Shown piece by piece: positions 42,817-54,869 of a stretch of 64,000 nucleotides of DNA. The translations under genes were made by a program, and so were the position numbers. Source of the DNA: Vandiemenella viatica. Lineage: Eukaryota; Arthropoda; Insecta; Orthoptera; Morabidae. How positions within the stretch are numbered: position 1 is the stretch's first letter; every line of letters begins with the position of its first letter. The notes beneath the pieces are model-generated. The model was given only the letters and a program-made list of their open reading frames with translations, made no database searches and was not told the DNA's origin. The stretch is taken from positions 992,001 to 1,056,000 of the forward strand of contig JARYHS010006964.1 of NCBI GenBank assembly GCA_031002005.1. The letters are read 5' to 3'.

Positions 42817-45800
42817 ATGGATAGTATAAAATTCGCACAAATAAATGCTAGACAGAGCAAACTGGTGCTCCATGGGTCGAGAAAATTAGGAGAAGAAAAC
42901 AGCTGGGATGTGTTATGCCTACAAGAACCACATTCAAACAGAGGATTGATACCGTACATGCCAGTGTCAGCGCAAATTATAGCAGACGGAGATCATCCCG
43001 TGACAGGTATAATAGTCCTAAACAGGAGCATAACAAACACGAAAATCGCACAATTCTGTGATAAACACACGACAAGTGTAGAAATCAGCACAGGATGGAG
43101 TAACGTGATAGTGGTGTCTATGTAATTTCAATATAAAAATCCAAAAGGTCCAAACCTTAGCAAAATTAGCCTGGGGAATCAGAATATAATCATAGCAACT
43201 GATGCAAACGCACGGTCAGTACTTTGTACAGTGACCAAACTAACGAGAAAGGAGAGGACTTGATGGAGCTGATTTACGAATTACAACAGCAAGTAAGAAA
43301 TAGACCATACAATTCTCATACTTTCTATGACAGAGGGGGGGGGGGCCACATCCAATATAAATATAACGCTTACCAGCGAACATGTGGCGAACATGTTACA
43401 AAACTGGAGAGTTCTAGACACACAAACCACGAGTGATCATTATTTAATTCTAAATGAACTTTCCAGGGAACGAACGGAAACTCTTAGCAGCGAGAATATT
43501 GAACACCGGTACAACATCAAGAGAGCGTCGTGATCTGGACTACGGGTGAGCTTCCGAACACCAGGGGATTAATGGAGGGAAATGACGTAGATTATATTGG
43601 GAGGGAGCTGACCAAATCAATTCAAACAACAATAAATAGCAGTATTCCACTAGCAAAAATAAAAATGGAACCCACGGCTGTATAGGACTGAAATCAAACA
43701 TGAGAAAGGTGAGAAGGTAATACCACCGTTGCCTTGTAGCGGCTGATTCGTATATCCTTCTAAATAGATACAGACAGAAAAAAAAAGCTTTTAAGCAACG
43801 ACTGCTTCTCAGGAAAACTCAAAGTTGGGAGGCATATGTTAGAGCAAATCTTAGGTCGGACCCCTGGGGAATACCATACCAAATAGCCGCAGGTAAAATT
43901 AGACCATCAATAACTTTGGCTCCAGTGAGGGATGAGGATTGGACCATGACAAAGAACTGGACCACTGCAGCCGAGGTTACTATTGCAATAACTATTACCT
44001 GATGTCGTAGAAGACAAGTGAAAGCGATACCCATAGAAAAATGGGCAGTGATCAATTACAGTTGTATACAGCCAGGATCTGATGCAATAGGAGAAGTGAG
44101 TGAGTTCTGTTACTTGGGAAGCAAAATTACAACCGATGTTAAAAGCAGAATAACACTAGCAAAAAGAGTCTTCATGAAAAAGAGAAAACTTTTAGTTTCA
44201 AATATTGATCTAGGAATTAGAAAGAACTTCTTAAAACTCTATGTGTGGAGCACAGCACTTTACGGTAGCGAAACATGGTCTTTAGGGATACCGGAAAGAA
44301 AGAAACTTGAAGCATTTGAAATGTGGTGCTACAGAAGAATGCTGAAAATTAGGTGGACAGACAAAGTAAGAAATGAACGAGTTTTAGAAATGATGGGTGA
44401 GAAAAGAAGTTTATGGAAGAAGCTTACAGGAAGAAGAGACAGGCTGGTAGGTCATATTTTGAGACATGCTGGATTGGTTAATTTGTTAGTGGAGGGAACA
44501 GTTGAAGGTAAGTACTGCAGAGGGAGACAGAGATTACAGCCACGTTGGAAGGGGAAAACATAACTATAAATGAGGTGATAAGAGCCATAAACAGTATGGC
44601 CAAACATAAGGCCCCAGGTCCGGATGGAATTGTGGCTGAAGTTCTGCAGGTTCTGGTGGTTCAGTTAGCTAAACCTTTAAGTAAGTTACTAAACAAATGT
44701 CTGCTGAAGGCAGAGTCCCCAACGTGTCAAAAGAAAGTGACGTTGTAATATTAATCAATGGGGGAGACAGGGAACTGGCCAACCAAAAAACCTTATCGGC
44801 CGATCTGCCTGCTCAATGTGCTCAGAAAGGTTCAAGAAAAAGTACTGATCGCCAAATTGCAACATCACTGAAGTAACATGGATATTAACCAGTACATCTT
44901 TAGAGCAGGCAGGTTGATCGAAGATGCAATACTCATGGTGGTAGACTTAGTTTAAAGTTGGTGTATGAAATATGTTATAGGAATTTTTTATGACATCTCT
45001 GGTTTTTTCATAATCTTTGGTGACCGATATTGTTCCGGTACCTATGAGAAATGAAGTGTCCATGCAGTCTATATATCACTGAAGGATTATTGTAAAAATC
45101 ACGCCACACTGAGATTCCCACGACGTAAGGTAGAAAAACATTTGACTAAGGGATGCCCTCAGGGGTCAGTCAGTGGACCAGTTTTTTGGGACATAGTTTT
45201 CGAAGAGGTGATTAGTCTACTGGAGAGGCTGGATGGCATACTGGAGTTGGTTGCCTATGCACACGATTTACTGTTGCTAAATGAGGATCGGCCCAGACAA
45301 GATATAGAGAGTAAAGCTAAAGTGGTTGTTGAAAATTTCAAGCATGGTGCTCGGAGGCAAAGCATAGTCTCGCAACAAATAAAACTCAGATTTAGTATTC
45401 AAAGGCAATCTGGAACTTGGCCCTATTATCAAAATGAATAACACAAACAAAAAAGAACATGGACAACCAAATTTCTTGGCGTAACTCTGGACGAGTCTCT
45501 GAAGTTTGTATCACATATTACTGAGACGTTTGAAAGGGCTGAAGGCTGTGCTTAGCAGATTTATCAGTATAGGTCAAAGGAGATGTCACCTTTCTAACAT
45601 TACGATAAGAAGATACCACGATACTATCCAAGCATCTCTGATTGGGTACGCGTCCAGTGTCTGGGCGCACAGACTTCGACTTGTGAAACCTAGGGAGGAG
45701 GTCCTAAGTGTGCAGAGAACTGTGATTGAGTGGAGCCTACAGTACTACCTCCACAAATGCTCTACCAATTGTCATAGGTGTATGGCCACTGGACCTCGAA

Positions 45801-46330
45801 ATCAGAAGAAGAGGGGTCTAATACTGGTTAGTAAAAGGAAATCAGGACAGGGTGCAGGAGATTGTGGAAACAGTTGCACAGAATGCGGCAGAAATCAGCG
45901 CTGCTCTTCTCGCTGAATGGCAGGAGTGGTGGGACAGTAGTTTCATAGCAGAAGACTATGCAGTGTGTTTCCGAACATACATGAACGACTGCAACTTAAA
46001 TACCTTAAACCACACCAGGAATGATACATTATGTCACCGGGCACGGCCCATATGACAGTCTATAGTACAAAAGAGGTCTGAAAGAAACGACCTTATGCGA
46101 GTGCCTGTCAGAATGAACCCCAGGACATGTAATATATGCCTGTCCTATAATGGGAGAAATAAGGACGCCGGATATTAACTTAATACGGAGTAGATCAAAG
46201 CGAGACATAATTTTGGATAAGCGATCATGGATTATTCTTGATAATCGGGTGAACAAAGTATCTCGACTGCACAAAAAAAGATATCTGGGCCGAGCGGAGG
46301 TCGGGCATGGAGACCGACCAGGGGAAGTCA
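42817..46330 (+). pseudogene. R1-type ORF2 remnant
   Basis: The nuclease reads IKFAQINARQSKLVL, DVLCLQEPHSN, IIIATDANARS, SNINITLTSEHV and TSDHYLIL. The linker has SWEAYVRANLRSDPWGIPYQ. RT follows from 44545: AINSMAKHKAPGPDGI, YRPICLLNVLRKVQEKVL, FRAGRLIEDAI, then TKGCPQGSVSGPVFWDIVFE and VAYAHDLLLL. The catalytic box reads YAHD where YADD is expected, so the active site is lost. The C-terminal part (45506-45916) has RRYHDTIQASLIGYASSVWA, and CECxxxxxTPGH-like zinc-knuckle text follows near 46100. There are many frameshifts. The inverted copy at 63160-63888 preserves the C-terminal part better. Confidence 0.75.
44065..44535 (+). mobile_element. Foreign LINE C-terminal fragment inside the R1 element
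   Basis: The open frame 44018-44563 runs from R1 linker sequence into EVSEFCYLGSKITTD, LYVWSTALYGSETWSL, LEAFEMWCYRRMLKIRW and GHILRHAGLVNLL, and out again into R1 text. Those phrases are the RT thumb and C-terminus of a different LINE group, common in insects. The result is a 181-codon chimeric open frame. Exact junctions and a target duplication are not clear. Confidence 0.65.
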
Positions 46331-46600
46331 CATGGGCAAACATACGGGCATAGAAAATTATTTATGGTTAAGAGTAAACAGTATTCTACAGAAACTTCCG
46401 AGAGTCGAAAGTTTTGTCCCAATTTGTCCGTCGATCGTGTCCTACTGGAAATCCAGAGGGCAATGGCTGGCAGACTATTTCGGGATGATGGTGGAGGGTA
46501 GAGGTGATCATAGAGTAGTATAAGTTCAGAGTTAGATTAGTATAGACGCTGTAGATAATTTTTTATGACATCATAATGGATGAGGCCATATAGGGGATAA

Positions 46601-49156
46601 GTGGATTGTAATACCAGAGATGACTATTGCAAAAACCAATCAAATGCATAACTGTTAAAACCATAATTAAAACGGAACCGAGGGCCACCTACAGGTTTGA
46701 GTCAGAATGGTCGCGTGTCAGAATGAGCAAATGTCAGCATACCATTTGCAGCAAACAAAGCGCTTCTACCGTGGCCAAAACAAAAGAGGGAAATGTAACT
46801 TGTTTGTAATGTATAGGGAATGTATCATTGACCTTTGCGCCAATACACAATGAAATCATGACAATATCTTCGAGTTAATTTCCATATTAATGACAAGCCT
46901 CCCAGCAAATGCGAACCATAAACTTAAGTGAATGTTACTTATAAGCAACTGTTATTATCCAGTAATCCCAGATATGTGTATACTGGGCTAACTGCAACTA
47001 ACTGAATGATGGGGTACCCTAAGAATAACTGGAATATTTCAATAAACCACCAGCACTGAGTTTAAACAATTTAAAAAAATGTGGTACTAAGGATGTGAAT
47101 GTACAATAATAAATGGAAAATGTTCCAGGATTTCATTATAGCTCGTAAATAATGTAATAGCGTGTTAGTGCAAAAAGGACTGAAATATGAAATTCTCTCG
47201 GGTTCACCAGAAGATTGCCACAATAAATTTAATTGCCGAAATATCGTGTGACAACGCATGCTTGACTCGACTAGTCCCCCGAGAGCATTTCATACATTCT
47301 CAACGCCGAGACTTCGTTCTTATATAGGACTGAAATAATTCTGAAATAAAATTTATAAAGAAGATAAGTCGATGACAATGTTCTTTAGTAAGGTTCCAAT
47401 GGAACGATGACAGCAATTTGAGAATATGCTCCATATTGAAGTAAAACTATATTGTAATACTGCTGCACTTCAGTGAAAACTGAAATATTGCAGTAAATTA
47501 GAAAACTGTAAAACACCACTGCAATGCTGGACTCTCGCATAGTCCCTCATGCTTCTACAACGGAAAACGTGCATATAAACTCCAATGTGCATTAATAATA
47601 GAAAACATTAGCAAAACAAACTGAATCGGTTAAATGTAAAAAAAAAAACGAAGGAATACGATTCTAAGAGGGGAGGGTTCAAGCTCAGCTCCTGGAAATG
47701 TAAATTCTAACATTAAATTGAAAGAAGGAGGTACAGAATATAACAATAAGCGACATTTTTTATTACATATAATATTAAAGAGTTTGTAATAGTTGCTGTA
47801 ACTGCTAAAATTGTAAGCCAAATAAAATATTATAGAATTACTTAGACAATAAACAAAGTGTAATGGAACTTTATGCCAGAATTCCTTGCATGCAAATGTT
47901 TCGTGCAAATTTCCTGAGGCTATGTAATCAACAATTTAAAATTAATATGTTGGACCTAATTTAGTCACTAAGAGATTAGGCTGTATAAATGAAGGTAAAT
48001 AAGAAAGACCAAATAATCTCGCTTGTAGGTAATGACTAATAATGTCAGGAATGTTTGATGAAGAGAACTGAACTAAGCTGTATTACATTTGTTTCCTACA
48101 AAGAAGCAGAAAAAAACCCATCGAAATCACCACATACACCACTAACATCATTGCATCCCGTTGCCTGGTGATGTAGATGGCACATCACATTTTCGATGAA
48201 CTGTTATTTTTTCTGCTTTTCCTTGTTGTGGTATTTTAACAGGCTTTGAGATACTATGTGCTACACGATGCAAACGAGATTAGCTATCCTCTCCTACTTT
48301 TTGTGACTCAAAGAAGGTAAGGAGGGTGGTTAAAAATATATGTCTCAATCCCCTTACGTGTTCTTAATTCGGTTATGTTCCTCCAAAAATGTTGCTAAAA
48401 GAATGTAGTGAATTCTAAGGAGAATTTTTATTTCAGTCTGATTAAAGTAGGGAACGAAAGCATAGTCCCGTATGGAATTACAATAGAAAGTAAAAATAAA
48501 TTGTTGATAACTTTTCGATGACAACCTTAACTAAAAAAAATGCGGCTGATGTTTGCTAAATTTCTATTGAAAAGTAAAAATGGGAGTTAGTGCTGATATT
48601 ACAAAAATGAGAAATGTGGTGATTAATGACCGATTGACATAGAGTAGTAATCATATGTGACTTTAACAAATGAGAATGGTTGGCGGCTGATGAAAGCGAG
48701 CGCTCCTCCGACTGGCTCCACCGCTTCGACTCTCAGCAGCTGAGCAGTGGTTCCACTCAGTGTCAGTGGCCGACAGGATCAGCTGATTGCCTGCGTCACA
48801 ACAGACTGTAATTGCCGTCTCTATACAGCTTCCAGTGCTTGTGCGAGTATTCAGTGCTCTACCGAGATTTTATGTCTGTAAATCTCTTCGGTGAGACACT
48901 TGCACACATTATGTTTTCGTGTGTTTTATGACCGCTGATAAATCCCAGCGTATTGGTATATTTTTAAGGTAAAATCACCGTCAAGGCGCGTTTTGTAACT
49001 CTACTCTTGAGCTTGTAGCAGTGAGGAAGTGTTCATCTCACCTGATAGCGGTTTTGGGTTTCGTGTATTATTGCAACAACTTTTTACCTTCCTGTGTATC
49101 TGTGTTTACAATTGCATACATTTCTGCAAAATAAATTAATAAAAAATAAAATAATA
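46601..49156 (+). other. Non-coding part of the inverted-duplication arm
   Basis: No gene recognised. Near 47215-47260 is AAGATTGCCACAATAAATTT-type text leading to GCCGAAATATCGTG, a phrase of the hairpin-GAAA type seen in Penelope-like ends. A GC-richer block at 48670-48880 (with GGCTCCACCGCTTCGACTC and AGCAGCTGAGCAG) is kept in both arms and could be a promoter or 5' exon for the pogo-type gene downstream. Confidence 0.35.
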
Positions 49157-49688
49157 ATGCCGATAAAGGACTTCTGGGAGAACTGGAGAAAAAAGAGAGA
49201 AAAATTATTAGAGGAATTCTGGGTTCCAACTTTAAGAATGGCGTCCTTCTAAAGAAATCCAACAAAGAAGTCTACAGCAAAATTGAGAAAATCACTGAAA
49301 CAATCCGCAAAAGACGGGCTCGATTCTATGGCCACCTCAAACGGATGGAGGAGAACAGACTAACAAAAAAAATCTTTAACTTATTTGATTCCAGACCCAA
49401 AACTGTAATGCCCTGGTTCGTAAATATTAAAGAAGATCTCCATTTGATGGGGCTAGAACCAGAAGATGCTTTCAACAGAGATATGTTTCGGAAGAAGTTA
49501 ATGACAAGTGGGACAAGCCGAGACGAACAATCCAATGGAAGACGCGGTACACTCTGGACAAAGGAGTGCAAACAGGCGCATTCAAAACGAATGAAGGAGT
49601 TCTGGGACCAAAAGAAGAAGAAACTCGCTGCCAAATGCACAAAGGTTTAACGTGGTCCTAGTTGGCCTCAACGAATAAATAAATAAAT
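49157..49688 (+). mobile_element. 5'-truncated LINE fragment, left arm only
   Basis: Open from the left boundary to a stop at 49650: KKERKIIRGILGSN, RKRRARFYGHLKRMEENRLT, KTVMPWFVNIKEDL and HSKRMKEFWDQKKKK. A 3' end GTGGTCCTAGTTGGCC followed by AATAAATAAATAAATAA closes it. It is the C-terminus of a LINE inserted into an ATAAT-rich site; the right arm shows the uninterrupted site near 60335. Confidence 0.75.
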
Positions 49689-50169
49689 AATAACAACAAA
49701 AATAAAATTATCCTACTTGCCTGTACGTGCTCTCTTATTGATTACATAATAGCGGAAAGCGGGGCGAGTTTGTATATTGGGATAGTCCGGACAATCCTAT
49801 ATTCCATACAACTAGAAGGATAGTTCGCATCCCTTCTACTTGTTTTAGTGAGTCATTAGTAGCTTTCACTGGAACTGGATAATATTCAGTTGACAATAAG
49901 CATTTTTTTGTGGATACTAAGGTAAGTAATGGGTATAATAAACCAGTATTGATTGTACTACTTCCGTATTAGTCACGTTAAAACGAACATTTTGTATGAT
50001 GGCTGTATGTGAGAAATCGTACAGTCTGTCCGAGTCTTTCCCTAATTACTGAAATTTTTTACTCCTATCTAATCTCTTCCAATTTCTACTTTAGTGACTG
50101 TGATTGTTTTAGGTTGTAAACTGCAGACATAATACAAAAAGAGGACAGATAGAACGTTTTGTGCTGCCA
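49689..50169. other. Non-coding, shared by both arms
   Basis: No gene seen. Holds the site (near 50080) where the right arm carries a SINE fragment instead of about 18 bp. Confidence 0.35.
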
Positions 50170-50400
50170 CGATGAAAAAGATAGTTAACAAAGTCCTACA
50201 AAGAGGAGCAACAATTAGAAAAACTGATGATAAACACTAACCTTAAAAAAATCAACACTCCTAGACTACGTAAGAATAGCAAAGATGCATCCCGAATATG
50301 TTAACTATGACCCAGACTTTTTTAAAAAAGTGAAGTCATCTGGAAGGGAAAGGGAAGAAGATATTTCTTGTGATCAAGATAATATTAGCGTTCCTGTCTG
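50170..50400 (+). pseudogene. pogo/Jerky-type gene, N-terminal remnant (internal deletion)
   Basis: Shares MKKIVNKVLQRGA and the HPEYVNYDPDF text with the right-arm copy (58240-59740, minus strand), then jumps directly from KKVK to the downstream non-coding part SSGRERE. About 1.3 kb, the whole DDE domain, is missing. The right arm shows the undeleted arrangement. Confidence 0.6.
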
Positions 50401-51894
50401 GGCTTAATTTGTATTAACTTTCAACCAATGTCACAATATTGTTTAATTTACATTTTGGGTTATAACACTGAGATGAAATTGGCACTATTGCTGCCCTATT
50501 TTATACAATTGAATAATCCTCCTTTTGTTATTCTGAAGAGATCTTACTGTAGTAATTACAGAAAAAATAATAAAGTACAGTAAACCACTATCACAATTAC
50601 TTCAGTTGTCATAAGGTCACCTATCACCATTACTTAAGTTGGTCATCACTTGCATGAGTTAATTTGAATCTCAGTCCAAATATTACTAGATTGGAAGCAT
50701 CTTGTCCATTAGGCAAATTCCATTATACTCATTAAATCCTTTGATACTTCTATTAAATGATTTTTTTTCTTCAGACCCATTTTGATGTTACAGTTGTTGA
50801 AGAAGTCAAGTTCCCTTTTGATATGTCCCGCAGAATCGTTCCCTGGATTAACTATCACAGTGCTTTAAAATTCAGTAATGGGGGAATCGAATTGATTTTT
50901 TAGATAATGAACATAAGGACATAGTCCATTTTCAGGTTTATCAACATACCAATCATAAAACGAGAACACATTATATGCAGAGTCCTCAGGTTCATGTTGA
51001 TAGTACAATGAGAGATGAAAAATGTATACAAATAATATTGTATTATTTAATAAAAATGTCATTACGTGAATTATAAACCAACTCATGAGTTGTCATCTTT
51101 AAACGCTAATTACGGGATCCAGAAAATCATTAAAAAATCTTAACTACCCTTGATTGTCAGTTGAGACTCCTTTCTAGAATTTTTTGCAGAATTCAAGAAC
51201 TTTGAAATTGTACTGGATTATTCGTGACAGTCTAGAGCAACTATTGCTGTGGAACCAGAAAATATGATATGAGACTCACAAAACAAGGAATTCAAAATGT
51301 GATTCTTAATTTCTCTCTCAGACAGAGGGATGAAATTTAGTAATATCTCCACTGCTGATAAGCTAGGAATATTTTCTTCCACCCTAATCAAAAAACAAAT
51401 GCAAGACGGCTCTACTCAGGCAAATATTCCATCTATTACTGTGCATCAGCAAAGTGGAATGTATCATTTCTTGGAAGAGTCAGGGGACGCAACAGCAAAT
51501 GGTACAGTCCACTGCGAGACACCGTAGAAACTGAATTGAGTGATTCAAAACAAAGGCGGAGGCTTGCTCGGTCGCGGTGGTGTATCTATCGCTCTACTAC
51601 TCTAACACATCGCATAATTTGAATGCATAGAAAGTGAACATCCCCTTCTATCGCAGTCCCGACTTTGCACCAAGTCTCACTCATTTGATTCTTATCGATC
51701 CGATTTCAAACCCACATCAGCTGCGGAACAGTGGCTTTCTTCACAGGTGGCCCATTGCGCAGTCCTCTCGGCGTCTTGTTATAAAATTATGGCAAAGGTG
51801 TTGGGATTCACAAAGTGGTCACAGTATAACATCCTTTCGTGATCAAGAAGTTTTGAGAAATATGTGTGATCAAATGAGATATGCCAGGACACTC
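50401..51894. other. Non-coding, shared by both arms
   Basis: No recognisable gene. The open frame 51330-51527 (MKFSNISTADKLGIFSS at its start) is 65 codons and conserved with few changes in the right arm (57261-57064), but matches nothing I know. It could simply reflect the youth of the duplication. Confidence 0.35.
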
Positions 51895-51993
51895 TGTGAA
51901 TCTGATTCGAAGGCAAACTGTTGTCCCAGCCACGACAAAGCCGGAATAAGCGGCAAACATGAACACGGTCATCGCGTCGTAGGACCACACGAA
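51895..51993 (-). CDS. Exon-like GC-rich coding segment, membrane-type peptide
   Basis: On the minus strand a pyrimidine-rich tract and CAG acceptor precede an open, GC-rich segment reading FVWSYDAMTVFMFAAYSG then FVVAGTTVCLRI. Third codon positions are mostly G or C, unlike the AT-rich surroundings, and the middle is hydrophobic enough for a membrane helix. That pattern suggests a host exon carried in the duplicated segment. No good donor follows, so the 3' end is uncertain. In the right arm (plus strand, about 56600-56705) a one-base loss and a stop break the same frame. Gene not recognised. Confidence 0.35.
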
Positions 51994-52184
51994 CTGACTT
52001 TATCAAATACATACAGAAACAGACAATTAAAATAAGTGCTAACTATTGACGATTCTGTATTCCACCTTCAAGCTCATTATTCTTTTGAATCTGTGTCTCA
52101 GTTATTTCTAATGTTTCTCCATTTTTAAGATTTTTCTATTACAATAATTGCACTTATATCACGGCAAAAAGATTTTCCATTTAA

Positions 52185-52290
52185 ATCCATACTCTGAAAT
52201 TCACAAAACTGAGGATGGCGGAGGGTGCTTTGCATCAAAACTAATCTCTGTTATGTGCATACGAAACCCGAATGTCTCGAGGGAAGAAAG
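52185..52290 (-). mobile_element. LINE 3' end fragment at the arm tip
   Basis: ATCCATACTCTGAAATTCAC and GGCGGAGGGTGCTTTGCAT correspond, on the minus strand, to the 3' UTR of the LINE family at 16675-21779. The matching piece in the right arm is 56329-56412, directly beside the gap. Confidence 0.55.
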
Positions 52291-52429
52291 AATTGAAGGA
52301 GGTAACACTAGAGCATTATATTTTAAAATTTTTGAATATGGCTGCGTTTCAGCTACGGTGATTGCTGTTCAGGTGAAAATGATAGCCAACCAGCCTGAAA
52401 GCCTATTTGGTAAATTTCAAAAGAAATTG

Positions 52430-53834
52430 CTTGTGAATATGAACCCGAAAGCGCCAGTACTTAGAAGTAAGTTTAAGTTACATAAACAAGATCATGCGAT
52501 TCGTACTCTAGTTAACGGGATAACTGACTAGCCAGACGCCTCCACTATATAATTAAAGATGCTCTTGTTTTAGAACGTAACTTCTCAGTTAACAATAGTG
52601 GTGACTTGGTTAATAAAATGAAGAGTGTAACATGCCTATGACTACAAATGTACCTTTAGACATAACCCTCAAGATCACTGAAGACAATTTGTTACAGCAC
52701 AATAAATTAACCGAAGTACAAATTGGAGAACTGATTAATTAATTACACGGGATACTGAAGTACAAATACTTTACATTCAATAGAAAATTTTACATACAAT
52801 CCTATGGCTTAGCGATGGGTAGCCCTCTTCCTGGAATCCTAGCCGACATTTTCATTAATTCTTTAGAAACGACCTTTTTAAAATCTTACTCAGACCTACA
52901 TAATAAAATACGATTTTATGCTCGGTACGTAGACAGCATAATTATGGCGTTTGATGGAGATGACAGAGAATTAGAAACGTTGTTTAGCACGTACTACTGC
53001 TTTCATGATGTTTGACCTTATATTATAATAACATACAGCAGTATTAACTTTAATATTTATCGTAAGCCAACCTACCCAGACAACATCATTCATGCCAACT
53101 CTTCTCATCCAAAGTCACACAAAATAGCATTTTTCCATTTTGCAATTAATGTGAGTTAAAAACGCCCCTTACAACTATTAATCTACAGAAGGAACTAATT
53201 GTATGAAAATCGATAGCTATGAATAATGGTTATGAACCAGACTTGGTGTATTCCATTGTGAAAAGAAAACTTTAAAAAAATGCTCAACATTACAAAGAAA
53301 CAAATCTCTCCAAAACAGAGGTGAATGCAGGAAGTTCATCTCCATTCCATGTTTGGGTAATATGTCATATAGAATAAAGCGCCTATTAGTGAAGAAGTAG
53401 GATTGCAAATTAACGTTTACTACTAACAACTCCCTGAAGAAATATATTATGCATACCCTTAAAACTGTTGATGACCCATTTTCCAACTCAGGAGTCTATA
53501 AAGTAGTATGCAACGACTGTCCCCGTTATTATATAGGTCAAACTGGCAGGACAATCAAAGTAAGATATAAAGAACATTTTCTAAGAAAGAAAGGTAGTAA
53601 ATACACAGTTCTATATTTGCTGATCATTTGCATACTTCAAATCATTCTCTGAGAGATTTGAGAGATACAGTAATTTTACACAAGGAGGTTAAAGGGCGGA
53701 GATTAGTTTTATATGAAGAATTAGAAATTTTAAAACATCTAACGAATAGTGATGTCAATATTTTAAACGATCAGCTCCAGCTTGCCAATAGACAGTTCGT
53801 CAAATGCTTTAAGTCGATACTTTTGACCGGGTAG
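52430..53834 (+). pseudogene. Penelope-like polyprotein: RT plus GIY-YIG domain, broken
   Basis: RT text starts NPKAPVLRSKFKLHKQDHAI and, after stops, continues IPxxLDITLKI-like sequence, KYFTFNRKFYIQSYGLAMG and GSPLPGILADIFINSLETTF. ARYVDSIIMAF shows the catalytic box as YVDS, with the second Asp changed to Ser. Downstream (53449-53834) the GIY-YIG domain reads SGVYKVVCNDCPRYYIGQTG with RTIKVRYKEHF, so the GVY and YIG halves are present; a frameshift follows near 53610. In a live element the RT copies the RNA and GIY-YIG nicks the target. This one is inactive. Confidence 0.8.
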
Positions 53835-54150
53835 GAAAATAAGGCTAATTGTTAATAACACGACGCCAGTTCTCCTCAGAATTCTGTATATACTTAATAC
53901 TTGCTGCATATATAATAAAGTATCATGTCAGTTGTTATATTTATATCATTCCATTTTTAGTTAATAATTATTGTATATATGGGCCGTTCATTGCGGCTAT
54001 GCGCATGCTTGTACGCGGTGGCGTCATCTACTTTATTTACCTGTTATTGGCGCCTCCACATCTTAGCCAGTCAGCAGAAATCACCCACCCAACATGTACG
54101 TTTTGGACTGGTGGACATATGTATTTATCATGTTTGACAAAGTAATAGAA

Positions 54151-54416
54151 ACTCTAGGTTACAGTGGTACGGGCATGTAAAGAGGATGGGAGAGGAGAAG
54201 TTACCAAGGAAGATGCTGGACATGGAGCTGAAAGGGAAGAGGCCTAGAGGAAGACCAAGGGACACATCGATTAAAGGTGTTAAGAAATATGTGGAGGAAA
54301 TTGGGCGACAGTGGAAGAAGAGAGATGGTGGTTGGACAGGACGCGATGGCGAGGCTTTTGTTCCCAGCAGACCCGGCCAGCGTCTGGAGGCTGCCCTAGA
54401 TGATGATGATGACAAT
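54151..54416 (+). mobile_element. LINE C-terminal fragment inside the Penelope-like element
   Basis: Encodes WYGHVKRMGEEKLPRKMLD, KGKRPRGRPRDTS and RPGQRLEAALDDDDD, the usual C-terminus of an insect LINE group, ending in a GATGATGATGATGA tail. A 9 bp duplication GTAATAGAA flanks it exactly (54142-54150 and 54417-54425). Confidence 0.8.
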
Positions 54417-54869
54417 GTAATAGAAGTTTTAAAATGTTTATATAATAACCATTGATATAAGTGCACATTGCACTGTGATATGACATGAGTTATTTGGCTT
54501 CTTTCTGAGTATATGTGATTCCACAGATGGGTATCATATAATATGTATAGCTGATGTTTATCTAATGATACTTATCGTACTATTTATTATTAAACTCAGA
54601 TTGTAAAATTTTTTCTTAAAATGTCCTATAGGTCCTTCTGAAGAAGATGATCTTATGATCGTCGAAACCGCGGTTAAGGTTAAATAAACCTAATTGATGC
54701 AACTGTTTGGCTATCATTTTCACCTGAGAATTATATTTCTCTAATCTTTTCTCTCTGGTTATTACAGTCCAAATAGGCCGTGAATGAAGAACTTTATTGC
54801 ATTTGTAGATAAAGTTGGATGGTCACATATTTGCCAATAAATTCAAACTAAATCTCCATTGCAATGAAA

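Larger units (their letters stand above)
42530..46600 (+). mobile_element. R1-clade LINE, left copy
   Basis: A nearly complete but decayed non-LTR element: an ORF1 tail (42551-42829, ending KCNVCNRPKWIV), ORF2 with APE nuclease, RT and C-terminal zinc knuckle, and a 3' UTR containing TTTTTTATGACATCATAATG. ORF1 and ORF2 overlap by a few bases (stop at 42829, ATG at 42817), as in R1 elements. A foreign LINE piece sits in the middle (44065-44535). The 3' half is also found inverted at the right end of the window. Confidence 0.7.
45281..52266 (+). repeat. Left arm of a large inverted duplication
   Basis: Matches 56329-64000 in reverse orientation. The match begins at or before 45281 (its partner is the window edge) and ends at 52266, whose partner is the first base after the third N gap. 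About a dozen differences were counted by eye in one 300 bp stretch near 51 kb, more than between the haplotype copies above. This arm alone has a LINE fragment (49157-49688) and about 185 bp near 48530-48715, and it lacks 1.3 kb of the pogo-type gene. Confidence 0.85.
52370..54732 (+). mobile_element. Penelope-like element
   Basis: Contains a Penelope-type RT followed by a GIY-YIG endonuclease. CAGGTGAAAATGATAGCCAA near 52370 and its inverse near 54715 suggest inverted terminal pieces, a known habit of these elements. A hairpin motif at 54638-54667 (CTGAAGA, a 7 bp stem GATGATC/GATCGTC, then GAAAC) follows the coding part. A 266 bp LINE fragment has inserted at 54151-54416. It lies between the arms of the inverted duplication and is absent from the right contig. 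Confidence 0.75.

Noticed and set aside
51330..51527. 65-codon frame conserved in both arms as a real gene
   Set aside because: The arms are recent duplicates, so conservation is expected without selection; no similarity and no splice or start context supports it.
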